A stretch of 64,000 nucleotides of DNA from SABY01 sp964523795. GTDB lineage: Bacteria > Bacteroidota > Bacteroidia > Bacteroidales > 4484-276. Each line of letters starts with the position of its first letter. The stretch's first letter is position 1. The notes under the pieces were generated by a model, which did no database searches, was not told the origin of the DNA, and was given only the letters and a program-made list of their open reading frames with translations. This document shows positions 53,556 to 62,538 of the stretch, in pieces. The position numbers and the translations under genes were made by a program. The stretch lies in assembly GCA_964523795.1 (NCBI GenBank), contig CAZGAO010000006.1, forward strand, positions 1 to 64,000, read 5' to 3'.

Positions 53556-54256
53556 AAAACGCGCTATATCTTATCCCCGTTACCCTGGGCGATACTCCAC
53601 CGGAGATGGTCTTACCAGCCAGTGTATTTGAGATCATCAATCAACTGGATGCCTTTATCGTGGAAAACCTACGCAGTGCCCGAAGGTTTTTGCGCAAGGC
53701 GGGATTTGATAAAGATTTTGACACGGTAGAATTTAAAGTTTTGAATAAGCACACCGATGCCGAAACAGCCGCAGGCTTTATTTCTACGATTGAAGCGGGC
53801 AATCCGCTTGGACTTTTATCGGAGGCCGGCGTGCCCTGCATTGCCGATCCGGGTGGCGAAATCGTAAGGCAATGCCACAGCAGGAATTTAAAGGTGATTC
53901 CGCTTACCGGCCCCTCATCGATAATCCTGAGCCTGATGGGATCCGGGTTTAACGGACAAAACTTTGCCTTCCATGGCTACCTGCCCATCGACAAATCGCA
54001 ACTAAAAAACAAACTTAAAGTGCTGGAAGGGGATATTTTTAAAAAAGATCAAACCCAAATATTTATCGAAACGCCCTATCGAAACGATAAGATGCTCGCA
54101 TTTATCCTTAGCAATTGCAGCCCTGCCACAGCCTTGTGTATTGCGGCCAGCCTTACCACTAGCGATGAATATATAAAAACAATGAGCATCGCCCAATGGA
54201 AAAAGCAAAAACCCGAACTGAATAAAAAACCGGCAGTTTTTCTTTTGTACAAATAA
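53549..54256 (+). CDS. RsmI-like SAM-dependent tetrapyrrole-type methyltransferase
   Basis: A 235-residue member of the tetrapyrrole methylase superfamily, close to RsmI (16S rRNA C1402 2'-O-methylase) but shorter and of the separate Bacteroidota paralogue. Visible motifs are IVENLRSARRFLRKAG, GLLSEAGVPCIADPGGEIV and VIPLTGPSSIILSLMGSGFNGQNFAFHGYLP. It starts inside the dehydratase gene and follows dnaA and the phosphatase, a known Bacteroidota gene order. An rRNA substrate is probable but not proven. Confidence 0.85.
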   Translation: MLENALYLIPVTLGDTPPEMVLPASVFEIINQLDAFIVENLRSARRFLRKAGFDKDFDTVEFKVLNKHTDAETAAGFISTIEAGNPLGLLSEAGVPCIADPGGEIVRQCHSRNLKVIPLTGPSSIILSLMGSGFNGQNFAFHGYLPIDKSQLKNKLKVLEGDIFKKDQTQIFIETPYRNDKMLAFILSNCSPATALCIAASLTTSDEYIKTMSIAQWKKQKPELNKKPAVFLLYK

Positions 54257-54259
54257 AAA

Positions 54260-54287
54260 GCCCCGAAAGCATTTCTGCTATCGGGGC
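54260..54287 (-). terminator. hairpin with minus-strand T-run
   Basis: GCCCCGA (54260-54266) pairs with TCGGGGC (54281-54287). On the minus strand it is followed by TTTTTATTTG. Confidence 0.55.
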
Positions 54288-54462
54288 ATGAAGGAGGATT
54301 ACATGTAGTGAATGAATCACTATTTATTATTAACGCATTTTGATACTTGTTTTGTTCAATGCGATGCTTAATTTGTCAAGATTTAGAAAAGAACGTAAAT
54401 TGAATTCCACAATTAACAAAGATCATTCCAAAAGCATAAATAAAAATTTTCGACCTAAAAAA

Positions 54463-54493
54463 TGGAAACCTGCCCTTTCGGGCAGGTTTTCCA
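54463..54493. terminator. strong hairpin, bidirectional terminator-like
   Basis: AAACCTGCCC (54466-54475) pairs with GGGCAGGTTT (54480-54489) around a TTTC loop; the outer TGGA/TCCA bases extend it. Only short T-runs follow. Confidence 0.6.
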
Positions 54494-54697
54494 CACCTAA
54501 CGTCTATGAAAAAAGATACCAAATTATGAGTGAAAAGGTATCCCAAATTAAAAATGGAAGTTTACAAATTGGTTCCATTTATAAAAACACTGCAAAAATA
54601 CTACCAATTATTTAAATATCATGTCAGATTAAATAACACGAACTTACATGCCCCTAACAAATATTTACAAAATCAGATAGGTAGATATTATAGATGG

Positions 54698-55552
54698 TTA
54701 ATACTCGTAATTGGCCAGAAAATCAGTGATATCCTGATCCTTTATCAGGTCGAGTTTTTGGCGCAAACGCGACTTGCGGGTGTAAACAGCCTCAGGCGAA
54801 GTTTCGAGGAATTCGGCAATTTCCACATTCAGGAAACGCTGCTTGAGGTAGGAGCACAGGCGCAAATCGTCGAAGGTGAGCTTGGGATAATTTTGCTTGA
54901 GCGAACGATGAAACTCCTGATTGCTTTTATCGATAAATAAATTAGAGATCATTTCTTTGATATGCCTTATCTCCATTCGAGCCACCGGGCTTTTGTCCTG
55001 GATAAGTTTATCCATCTGGCTTCGAAGCTCATAAAAAAGGGTAACATTTTCCAGTTCGGCCTTGCGCGATTCGAGTTGTTTTTTCAAATTCGCGGTTTCT
55101 TCGCCCTCCTGATTTATCTGTCCTTCGCTCAATTTTATCTCTATCCGTTTTTTTTCTTCTAGTTTTTCGCGAATATCCACATGAGTTTTTACCCGTGCCA
55201 GGAGCTCTTCGGTTTGAAATGGCTTGGTAACATAATCTACCGCACCCAGCTCGAATCCCTTAACCACGTTTTCGGTTTCGGAGCGTGCCGTTACAAAAAT
55301 TACCGGGATATCTTTGGTATTCTCACCTTCTTTAAGAATTTTGCAAACTTCAAAGCCGTCCATTTCTGGCATCATCACATCGAGCAGGATGAGATCGAAA
55401 TCGATCGATTGAACTTTTTCGAGTGCTACCGGGCCACTTTTTGCAAAAGTGATGTTGTAGTCTTTGGTTTGCAGAATATTAGCTGCCAATTCGATATTCT
55501 TAGGAACATCGTCAACGATTAAAATTTTCTTCTTACTTGCTTGTGTATCCAT
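54698..55552 (-). CDS. response regulator with coiled coil and LuxR-like helix-turn-helix
   Basis: A 284-residue regulator. The receiver domain (about 8-125) has ILIVDDVPKN, phospho-Asp in LILLDVMMPEMDG and Lys in DYVTKPF. A charged helix (about 125-200) follows, then a C-terminal HTH (LTFDDLRLCSYLKQRFLNVEIAEFLETSPEAVYTRKSRLRQKLDL). The ATG at 55552 (MDTQASKKK) overlaps the end of the kinase gene by 20 bases; another ATG at 55564 is possible. It is the likely output of the kinases encoded just upstream. Confidence 0.88.
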   Translation of the reverse strand: MDTQASKKKILIVDDVPKNIELAANILQTKDYNITFAKSGPVALEKVQSIDFDLILLDVMMPEMDGFEVCKILKEGENTKDIPVIFVTARSETENVVKGFELGAVDYVTKPFQTEELLARVKTHVDIREKLEEKKRIEIKLSEGQINQEGEETANLKKQLESRKAELENVTLFYELRSQMDKLIQDKSPVARMEIRHIKEMISNLFIDKSNQEFHRSLKQNYPKLTFDDLRLCSYLKQRFLNVEIAEFLETSPEAVYTRKSRLRQKLDLIKDQDITDFLANYEY

Positions 55553-56675
55553 ATTGTTTTGCATATTTGGGTAGTGTAAAATAAAATGTGCTGCCTTTTC
55601 CTTCAGCACTTTCGAGCCATATTTTGCCTCCGTGTTTTTCAACAAATTCTTTTGATATAATTAGCCCAAGCCCAACGCCCTTTTCGCCATTTGTTCCCCA
55701 TTTGGGACTATTTTTCCTATTTGCCGAAAAGAGGCTATTTGCACTTTGCTCATCCATGCCAACGCCATTATCACACACCGCGAGCTGCATAAATAGCGGA
55801 TCGGAATCGTTAAGGCAAATGCTTACGCTACCCTGGGGCTGCGTAAATTTTATTGCATTGGAAACCAGGTTTCGCAAAATGGTCTTAATTGCATTTTTAT
55901 CGCCATAAACGCGGTTTTCGCCGGATAGATTGTTTATCAGGGTGATATTTTTGTTTTTTGCAACGCCCTCCAACAGGCTATGGGTTTCCGTTACAATTTG
56001 ATTCAAGTCCAAGGTTTTAGGATTATAAACCATTTTTCCCCGCTGATTGCGTGCCCAATACAAAAGATTTTCGAGCAGGTTAAAAGCATTGCCCACAGCA
56101 TTCCAGGTAGCTTTGATAAATTTCTCCATGGCCTGCTTATCCATTTCCACCTCTTTGTTAACTATCAGTTCGAGCGATTCTTTGATGTTGCCTAGCGGGC
56201 CTAACAAATCGTGGCTGATAATAGAAAACATTTTATCCTTTGTATTACTGGATTCGCGCAGTTGCTTATTGGCCACCTCGAAGGCTTCGAGTGAACGCTT
56301 TAGGCGCACATGGGTTTGTACCCGCGAAAGCAACTCCATAGCATTAAAGGGTTTGGTAAGGTAATCAGCTCCTCCCAACTCGAAGGCATGAACCACATCC
56401 TCCGCCTCCGTTTTGGCTGTTAAAAAAATAATAGGAATATGGCTGGTATTGGGATTTTTCTTTAATATTTCGCAAACCTCGTAGCCATCCATCCCGGGCA
56501 TCATAATATCAAGCAAAATCAAATCAAAGTCGATTTGGGAAGCTTTTTGAATGGCCTCGACACCGGATTTTGAAAATGAAATGTTGTAATTATGCGTATG
56601 CAGAATTTTGGCTGCCACCCGAACATTGATCGGATTATCATCAACAAGGAGTATTTTGGGTTTGGCTTGTACCAT
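55533..56675 (-). CDS. receiver-histidine kinase fusion
   Basis: A 380-residue soluble protein with an N-terminal receiver (about 5-125; ILLVDDNP, LILLDIMMPGMDG, DYLTKPF) and a kinase core with HisKA (SIISHDLLGPLGNIKESLEL) and HATPase (VCDNGVGMD, GVGLGLIISKEF). This order lets an upstream kinase modulate it by phosphorylating the receiver. Promoter element TACTTTTG is at 56704-56711 on the minus strand. It overlaps the following response regulator gene, so they are one unit. Confidence 0.9.
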   Translation of the reverse strand: MVQAKPKILLVDDNPINVRVAAKILHTHNYNISFSKSGVEAIQKASQIDFDLILLDIMMPGMDGYEVCEILKKNPNTSHIPIIFLTAKTEAEDVVHAFELGGADYLTKPFNAMELLSRVQTHVRLKRSLEAFEVANKQLRESSNTKDKMFSIISHDLLGPLGNIKESLELIVNKEVEMDKQAMEKFIKATWNAVGNAFNLLENLLYWARNQRGKMVYNPKTLDLNQIVTETHSLLEGVAKNKNITLINNLSGENRVYGDKNAIKTILRNLVSNAIKFTQPQGSVSICLNDSDPLFMQLAVCDNGVGMDEQSANSLFSANRKNSPKWGTNGEKGVGLGLIISKEFVEKHGGKIWLESAEGKGSTFYFTLPKYAKQYGYTSK

Positions 56676-56703
56676 CAAAAAGTGCTTACAAAATATAACT
56701 TTT

Positions 56704-56711
56704 CAAAAGTA
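56704..56711 (-). promoter_or_regulatory. promoter -7 element of the REC-HK/RR pair
   Basis: On the minus strand the sequence is TACTTTTG, matching TAnnTTTG, 29 bases before the kinase start. The upstream multi-PAS kinase therefore may be a separate transcript. Confidence 0.5.
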
Positions 56712-56741
56712 GCAAATCATTATTAATAAGCAAGATTCTTT

Positions 56742-59700
56742 TTATAATTTTTCGCTGATCCTGTTTTGAAGCTGCTTTGCAATTTCGGGAAAAAGCCTAA
56801 GCTGGCTATCCATTTTTTCCACATCAAAATGACTTACTGCATTGCCAAGCTCGGTTCCATAATTCGTAAAAATCAATAACTTGTAGTGTTTGCCAATATA
56901 TTTTATTCGTGTCGCAAACGCTTCAATTTCATCACTCATCTGGAAGGTGTTGGCCTGCTCCCACATTGGCAGCAATTCCTTTTCGATTTCAATGCTCAGT
57001 TTTTGTGCCAGCTTGGGAGAGAGACTTATGCTGTTGATGCTTTCAACGATGGAGAGGGTGGGCAAATCAGCCGTCGATACTTTGGCTCTTATTTCTTTAT
57101 AAGGCAAAAAACGCATCAGTTCGCGGTAAAGCTCGGCGCGGGTAACTGGTTTGCACAGATAGCCATCGAAATATTTTTGATAATTATCATCCTGATCCTC
57201 GCTACGCACCGAAGCGGTGAGTGCGATGACTTTGATGTGGCGGGTTTTCTTTCTGGTTTTTATCAGCCGCGTGGCTTCAAAGCCATCCATCACGGGCATA
57301 CGAATATCCATAAAAATAACATCCGGCATAAATTGGGAAGCCAGTAGTTGGGCTTTTTGGCCGTCTTCGGCTTCGACAACCGTAATGTGTGGTGCTGAAA
57401 AATTTTCGCTTATGATGCGTCGATTTGATTCCACATCATCAACGATTAATATTTTTGTTGGTTCAAACTCAATGTTCCCCACATCCAGATCATCCTCGGC
57501 CATAGCATCATCCACGGTTGCCCCAATGGCAATTCCCGGCAAGGAAAACGAAAATACCGATCCCTTGCCTTCCGTGCTTTTCAGCGAAATGTGGCCGCCC
57601 ATCATTTCCACCAGGCGTTTGCTGATTGACAATCCCAATCCCGTACCGCCATATTTGCGGGTGCTTTGTCCGCTCTGCTGCTGGAACGCATCAAAAATAT
57701 GGCTCTGTTGGTCTATGGGTATGCCAATGCCTGTATCTTCAACATCCACAAGCAAGTCAATTTTGCTGTTGTCATTTTTTGAAATCAACCTGTGGGCTGA
57801 AAATTTCACAAAGCCCTTTTCGGTAAATTTTATGGCATTGCCAATCAGGTTAAAAATAATCTGGCGCACCCTTACCTCGTCAAGAATAAGGCTGGCGGGA
57901 ATGTCCTCCTCCACATCCACGATAAAATCGATATCCTTTTCGGCAATTTTTATCGAGAAGATTTGCTTGATTTCTTCGATCAAAAAATAGGGATTTACGG
58001 CTTCGTATTTAAACTCCAGCTTGCCGGCTTCAATCTTGGAAAGATCGAGGATATCGTTGATAAGCATGAGTAAATTTTTGCCGCCGGCTTTAATAGATTG
58101 CAGGTAGTTAATTTGCTTGCTGTCATTAAGCATCGTCTCGAGCAATTCGGTAAAACCGATGACGGCATTCAGCGGCGTGCGTATTTCGTGACTCATATTG
58201 GCCAGAAATTCCGATTTGGCCTTATTGGCTTTGATGGCTTCCTCGCGCGACAGGTGCAATTCTTCATGCAGGTGCTTAGCTTCGCTAATATCGATTAAGG
58301 TGCCGATGGCCAGTTTACGATTATTCACCACATCGTGATAATTTGCAACCGAGAGATCAGCCCAGAAAAAATTTCCGTCTTTTCGACGATAGCGTTTCTG
58401 AATACGGTAAAAGTTTTTCTTCCCGGTAAAAATATCCTTTAAACTCTTTTTGCTCAATCCTCGATCATCAGGCCAGGTAACATCGGCAACTTTCATACGC
58501 ATCAATTCCTTTGTACTATAACCCAACATTTGAGCAATGGCCTTGTTAACCTGGACAAACTTTCCTTTTTCGTCCACAACATCGATACCTATGGCTGCAT
58601 TGGTAAAAATGGTACGAAAATTATTTTCGCTCTGCTGCAAGGCTTCTTCAGCCAGTTTGCGGTCGGTAATATCGGTAATGGTAAGTGCAAAAGATACCGG
58701 AGCCTCCTGCTGGTCGCGGATGATAAAAAAGTTGGCTATGGTATGTATCACAATCCCATCTTTGCGAACAATATCCATTTCGCCGGTGAATTGTCCCTTG
58801 GTTTTGATAACAGGCAATATTTCGTTAAAAAGTTTAACCTTGTAAACACCGAGGAAAGTTTTCAGGATATTTTCGCCCATCAGTGCCGATGTTTCGGAAT
58901 AGCCGGCCATGCTGCTCAATCGCGAATTAACATAAGTAATTTCGCCATCCATATTGGCCATGCCAAAGCCCACGCCCGATTCCTGCGCAAAGAGCTTAAA
59001 AATATTCAACTGCTCTTCCGTTTTTTTCAGATCCGTAATATCGCGTGCGCTTACCGTTACCCCCGAAATAGTACCGTCCATTTCGAGCACCGGATTGTAT
59101 TTTACATCCATGAAACAGTTTTTACCATTGGGAAAAGCAAACCAATATTGATCGGTTAGATGCTCGCCCAGCAGGCATCTGTCGATGTTGGGTTTGATAA
59201 TGGTATAAAAAGTTTCGGCTCCAAACATTTCTTTCACGGTATGGCCTTCAATTTCGTCCGATTTTTTTTGATAGGCATCCAGATACGCCTGATTTACGTT
59301 AACATAACGATAATCGAGATCGATGAGCGACATCAGCTCGCTCGATGAGGACACAATTAGCAGATACTCTTTCAACTTATCCTCGGCGCGCTTTTGATCG
59401 GTAATGTCGCGCACAGTACCAATGAGCATTTGCTTTCGCTTATTGATGTCGCCAAGCAGCGAAATCTCTTCCATAATCCAACGCATCTCTCCCGAAGGAT
59501 GAAGGATGCGATAGGTATAGGATTCGGTAGTACCCTTGTTGACCGCTTTTGAAATTTTTTGATTGATAAAATTACGGTATTCAGGATAAATAATGCCATC
59601 GAGCTGTTTTAGCAAATGCCTGTAACTCGACACCGGAAAAATGCCAAATATGTTAAGCAAATAATTAGAGCAATGAATATTGTCCGAATCGGTCTCCCAA

Positions 59701-60242
59701 ACCCAACTGCCAATCTTGGCAACTTCCTGCGCCTTGGTAAGGTTAAACTCGCTTTCGCGCATGGCATCTTCTGCCAGTTTACGCTTTGAAATATCCACGC
59801 CAATAGCAATCAGTCCGCGGGCTTTATTACCCTCATCGTATAGCAAGCGGTTGGTCCACGATATCCAAAGCTCTCGTCCCCTTTGGGTTTTAATATACCT
59901 TTCATGTTGCAGGGTTTTCAGTTCGCTTTCTAAGAGTTTATCGATCATCCGGGCAACCGACATCTGTTCATCAGTGGTCTTGTTTAGCACATTCTGATAA
60001 ACGATTTTGAGGTCACCATCACTCATCATTTCGCCAAATAATTCCTGCGCAAAGGGATTCATATACTCGATATTCCCGTTGAACGAAATTTTCAAGATCG
60101 CCGAATTGGCATTTTCGACGATTTGCCGATATTCCAATATCTCCTTCTGCGATGCTTTCAGGCTTTCGCGCATAGCCGATATCTCGCCATGAAGATTTTG
60201 AATTTCCGAATGCAATGCTTTGGGGGTGGAATCTGAATTCAT
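56742..60242 (-). CDS. multi-PAS hybrid histidine kinase
   Basis: A 1166-residue soluble kinase. A short coiled coil leads into five PAS domains (about 30-155, 160-285, 288-410, 412-535, 538-660), each ending in a D(I/V)(T/S)-type linker. HisKA carries SEFLANMSHEIRTPLNAVIGF (about 680), HATPase has EDTGIGIP and GTGLGLSI, and the receiver (about 930-1050) has ILIVDDVESN, IFMDIRMPVMDG and YLCKPV. The last 110 residues look like an HPt-type helical bundle but lack an obvious phospho-acceptor His in the expected place. The ATG at 60242 is the first real start. With the two genes downstream it forms a phosphorelay candidate. Confidence 0.9.
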   Translation of the reverse strand: MNSDSTPKALHSEIQNLHGEISAMRESLKASQKEILEYRQIVENANSAILKISFNGNIEYMNPFAQELFGEMMSDGDLKIVYQNVLNKTTDEQMSVARMIDKLLESELKTLQHERYIKTQRGRELWISWTNRLLYDEGNKARGLIAIGVDISKRKLAEDAMRESEFNLTKAQEVAKIGSWVWETDSDNIHCSNYLLNIFGIFPVSSYRHLLKQLDGIIYPEYRNFINQKISKAVNKGTTESYTYRILHPSGEMRWIMEEISLLGDINKRKQMLIGTVRDITDQKRAEDKLKEYLLIVSSSSELMSLIDLDYRYVNVNQAYLDAYQKKSDEIEGHTVKEMFGAETFYTIIKPNIDRCLLGEHLTDQYWFAFPNGKNCFMDVKYNPVLEMDGTISGVTVSARDITDLKKTEEQLNIFKLFAQESGVGFGMANMDGEITYVNSRLSSMAGYSETSALMGENILKTFLGVYKVKLFNEILPVIKTKGQFTGEMDIVRKDGIVIHTIANFFIIRDQQEAPVSFALTITDITDRKLAEEALQQSENNFRTIFTNAAIGIDVVDEKGKFVQVNKAIAQMLGYSTKELMRMKVADVTWPDDRGLSKKSLKDIFTGKKNFYRIQKRYRRKDGNFFWADLSVANYHDVVNNRKLAIGTLIDISEAKHLHEELHLSREEAIKANKAKSEFLANMSHEIRTPLNAVIGFTELLETMLNDSKQINYLQSIKAGGKNLLMLINDILDLSKIEAGKLEFKYEAVNPYFLIEEIKQIFSIKIAEKDIDFIVDVEEDIPASLILDEVRVRQIIFNLIGNAIKFTEKGFVKFSAHRLISKNDNSKIDLLVDVEDTGIGIPIDQQSHIFDAFQQQSGQSTRKYGGTGLGLSISKRLVEMMGGHISLKSTEGKGSVFSFSLPGIAIGATVDDAMAEDDLDVGNIEFEPTKILIVDDVESNRRIISENFSAPHITVVEAEDGQKAQLLASQFMPDVIFMDIRMPVMDGFEATRLIKTRKKTRHIKVIALTASVRSEDQDDNYQKYFDGYLCKPVTRAELYRELMRFLPYKEIRAKVSTADLPTLSIVESINSISLSPKLAQKLSIEIEKELLPMWEQANTFQMSDEIEAFATRIKYIGKHYKLLIFTNYGTELGNAVSHFDVEKMDSQLRLFPEIAKQLQNRISEKL

Positions 60243-60245
60243 CAA

Positions 60246-60621
60246 GAAAAAATTTATCTAATCAACGTTAATTCGGCTAAGATAGCATTTCGGGAGAAGG
60301 AAATGGATATTCGTTAATCGTTATTTGTTAATCGTTGTTTGTTCCCTTCGACAAGCTCAGGGTAAAATTTGTTAATCGTTATTTGTTAATTGTTATTTGT
60401 TAATTGTTAATCGTCATCCGTTCATTATTATCAACTTAATTACTACAAATTACTATCAATGACTACAAATTACGCGCGAAGCGCAAATGCCGAAAAAACA
60501 GAAATCTTCGATTTCGTCTTTTTTCGAGCCCAGGATTCAAGAATCCCGGATTTAAAACATCCTCGAAAATTTACGAAAATTGAAAATTTTCTAATTTTCG
60601 GGATGACGCGCGAAGCGCAAA
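60246..60621. other. repeat-rich intergenic region
   Basis: Tandem units of the type GTTAATCGTTATTT/GTTAATTGTTATTT run at about 60315-60415, interrupted by CCCTTCGACAAGCTCAGGG (60345-60363), a palindromic sequence common as a dispersed repeat. The 15-base direct repeat CGCGCGAAGCGCAAAT occurs at about 60472 and 60607, itself a small palindrome. The 64-codon frame at 60459 across this area is not gene-like. Confidence 0.6.
60315..60420. repeat. short tandem repeat
   Basis: About six imperfect copies of a 13-14 base unit GTTAAT(C/T)GTTATTT lie around a CCCTTCGACAAGCTCAGGG palindrome. Confidence 0.65.
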
Positions 60622-61188
60622 TCACCATCTATTCAACTCCTCATACAACTTAGCCGTAGGCAAACCCACCACATTAAAATAGGGGCCTTCGATTTTTTCG
60701 ATGCCGGTGTAGCCGATCCATTCCTGAATACCATAGGCACCCGCCTTGTCAAAGGGCTTAAAAGTATCCACGTAATATTCGATGTCCGCCTGCAAAAGTT
60801 TTTTAAAATAAACGGCAGTGCTCACAAAAAAGGAACGCATCCGATTTTTACTGCGCAGGCAAACCCCAGTAATTACTTCATGTTTGCAGCCTGAAAGCAT
60901 ATTCAGCATTTGGATGGCGTGGTTGCGATCGCCGGGTTTGTTTAATATTTGATCATCCAAACAAACAATGGTGTCTGCAGTAATGAGGATTTCATCATCG
61001 GCAATTTCATCCTCAGAAAAGGCTTTTGCTTTTTTCTCGCAGAGATAAATGGCCACCGCCTCTTTGGATAGCGCATCATCAAAATCTTCATTCACGTCTT
61101 TGGTTCTGGTTTCAAAATCAAAACCCATGTCAGCGAGCAATTGCTGACGGCGCGGCGATTTGGAAGCAAGGATTAGTTTGTGTTTCAT
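60622..61188 (-). CDS. maf: Maf-family nucleotide pyrophosphatase
   Basis: A Maf/Ham1-like enzyme of 188 residues that hydrolyses non-standard or pyrimidine nucleotide triphosphates to monophosphates. Motifs are ILASKSPRRQQLL at the N-terminus, the catalytic Asp in ITADTIVCLDD, KPGDRNHAIQMLNMLSG, and DKAGAYGIQEW. The ATG at 61188 (MKHKLILAS) is used; two in-frame ATGs upstream add a few residues. The palindrome at 61205-61224 lies between it and the gene before it on the same strand. Confidence 0.92.
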   Translation of the reverse strand: MKHKLILASKSPRRQQLLADMGFDFETRTKDVNEDFDDALSKEAVAIYLCEKKAKAFSEDEIADDEILITADTIVCLDDQILNKPGDRNHAIQMLNMLSGCKHEVITGVCLRSKNRMRSFFVSTAVYFKKLLQADIEYYVDTFKPFDKAGAYGIQEWIGYTGIEKIEGPYFNVVGLPTAKLYEELNRW

Positions 61189-61204
61189 AATTATCATTTC
61201 GCAG

Positions 61205-61224
61205 AGACGCACGGCCGTGCGTCT
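61205..61224. repeat. 20-bp perfect palindrome
   Basis: AGACGCACGGCCGTGCGTCT is fully self-complementary. It shares its six outer bases on each side with the palindrome at 35098-35117; both lie in tight intergenic gaps beside a stop codon (17 bases after the phosphatase stop here). Confidence 0.85.
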
Positions 61225-61241
61225 TTACATTCCGGGAAATC

Positions 61242-62474
61242 CTATTTTAGCACAATCTTCATATCCTCCAATTTCCCATCGTTGGGTGCGGGGCTTAAGC
61301 CTAATATCTCACACATCAAAGGATAGAGCGACACATTGGGAAAAGCAGCATAGGCTTTTCCGTCCGATTTAAAGGCCGGGCCGGTGGCATAAAAAATCGT
61401 GTGCATGTCGGGGTTGGCGTTGTCGTAGCCATGGGTGCCGCCAAAATAGTTTCCCATCTGGTTGTAAAAAACGCTCCATGCACTGTCGGCTGCTACGGTA
61501 AAATCCAGGGTGCGTGGGCTGCTTCCGTAATGCAGCCTTTCGGGAACTTCGTTGCTGCGCCAGGCTGAGATGCCCTGCACGCCCGTGAGTGCTTGCTCAA
61601 TTTCATCGTCATAGCCATCCTTAGCCAAAATATTCCAGATGGGATTACCACCCTGAATTTTGGCAATCCAGGTGGTGTCGATGAAATCAACAAGCATGAC
61701 CGATTTTTCCTGCGAAATATTTCCCATGCCATGGTCGGAGGTGAGGACAAAATTCACTTTTTCATGGATTGGAACTTGCTCCAGCTTATCCATAAATACG
61801 CCGAGCAAAGAATCGAGGTTTTGAATGGTTTGAACCATCTCGGGGCTGTCGGGGCCAAAGCCATGCCCAATGCCATCGGGTTCATCAAAATACCACATAA
61901 TAAGATGCGGGCGGCTTTCGGCAGGTTTTTGCAGCCACGAAATCACGGTGTCGATCCGATCGCCATAAGGCATATCGTGCTGGTAAGGCTTCCAGATTGA
62001 CGGTCTTATTTCCTGCACATCGGCCTCGGAGCCAACCCAAAAAAGTGTGGCCGCTTTCAGGTCTTGCTTTTCGGCGGTATTCCAGATAGGTTCGCCACCA
62101 TAAAAAGTACCATCGCCCACCGCATCGCGATCGCGCACGGTATAATATCTTTGGTCTTCGGGATCGTAAAAGCTGTTGTTTACTATACCGGTATGATCGG
62201 GGTATAAACCCGTAGCCATCGTGTAATGGTTGGGGAAAGTCTTGGTGGGAAACGAAGGAATCATCCTTTCGGCTTTTACTCCGTTTTGCAAAAGTTTATC
62301 CAGATTCGGGGTCTTGGCTTTATCGGCATAATCCCAGCGGAAGCCATCCATCGAGAGGACAATGAGGTAGGGCTGCGAATCCACACCTTCATTGGAAGTT
62401 TTACATCCGTAAAGAAATACGAAAATACAGTATATTAAAAGCCAAAATATTGATTTGCGAGGAGTCATATTCAT
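61242..62474 (-). CDS. NPP-family nucleotide pyrophosphatase/phosphodiesterase lipoprotein
   Basis: An alkaline-phosphatase-superfamily enzyme of 410 residues, similar to eukaryotic ectonucleotide pyrophosphatase/phosphodiesterases. A lipoprotein signal (IFVFLYGC) anchors it in the envelope. Metal ligands and nucleophile are visible: Asp in LSMDGFRWDY, catalytic Thr in FPTKTFPNHYT, Asp and His in FDEPDGIGHGFGP, Asp-His in TSDHGMGN, and His in GGTHGYDN. It would cleave nucleotides or phosphodiesters outside the cell. The ATG at 62474 or 62468 starts just after the terminator of the TonB gene upstream. Confidence 0.9.
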   Translation of the reverse strand: MNMTPRKSIFWLLIYCIFVFLYGCKTSNEGVDSQPYLIVLSMDGFRWDYADKAKTPNLDKLLQNGVKAERMIPSFPTKTFPNHYTMATGLYPDHTGIVNNSFYDPEDQRYYTVRDRDAVGDGTFYGGEPIWNTAEKQDLKAATLFWVGSEADVQEIRPSIWKPYQHDMPYGDRIDTVISWLQKPAESRPHLIMWYFDEPDGIGHGFGPDSPEMVQTIQNLDSLLGVFMDKLEQVPIHEKVNFVLTSDHGMGNISQEKSVMLVDFIDTTWIAKIQGGNPIWNILAKDGYDDEIEQALTGVQGISAWRSNEVPERLHYGSSPRTLDFTVAADSAWSVFYNQMGNYFGGTHGYDNANPDMHTIFYATGPAFKSDGKAYAAFPNVSLYPLMCEILGLSPAPNDGKLEDMKIVLK

Positions 62475-62480
62475 AAATCT

Positions 62481-62519
62481 AAAAAAAAAAGGGTTGCCCA
62501 ATAGTCAAGCAACCCCTTT
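62481..62519 (-). terminator. intrinsic terminator of the TonB receptor gene
   Basis: GGGTTGC (62491-62497) pairs with GCAACCC (62509-62515); on the minus strand a T-run of ten follows. It separates the receptor from the phosphodiesterase gene. Confidence 0.85.
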
Positions 62520-62538
62520 GTATGTTCAACACGGAATA

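Larger units (their letters stand above)
54257..54697. other. convergent intergenic region with two hairpins
   Basis: A hairpin GCCCCGA/TCGGGGC (54260-54287) has a T-run only on the minus strand, so it would stop transcripts arriving from the two-component genes. A second, stronger hairpin lies at 54463-54493. The rest is A+T-rich without gene-like content; the 91-codon frame at 54340 spans the hairpin and is not convincing. Confidence 0.65.

Noticed and set aside
54340..54615. 91-codon reading frame in the convergent gap
   Set aside because: It runs through a strong hairpin, has no promoter or familiar residues, and looks like chance in A+T-rich DNA.
60459..60653. 64-codon reading frame before maf
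   Set aside because: It lies in repeat-rich sequence and overlaps the end of maf on the other strand; its translation follows the repeats.
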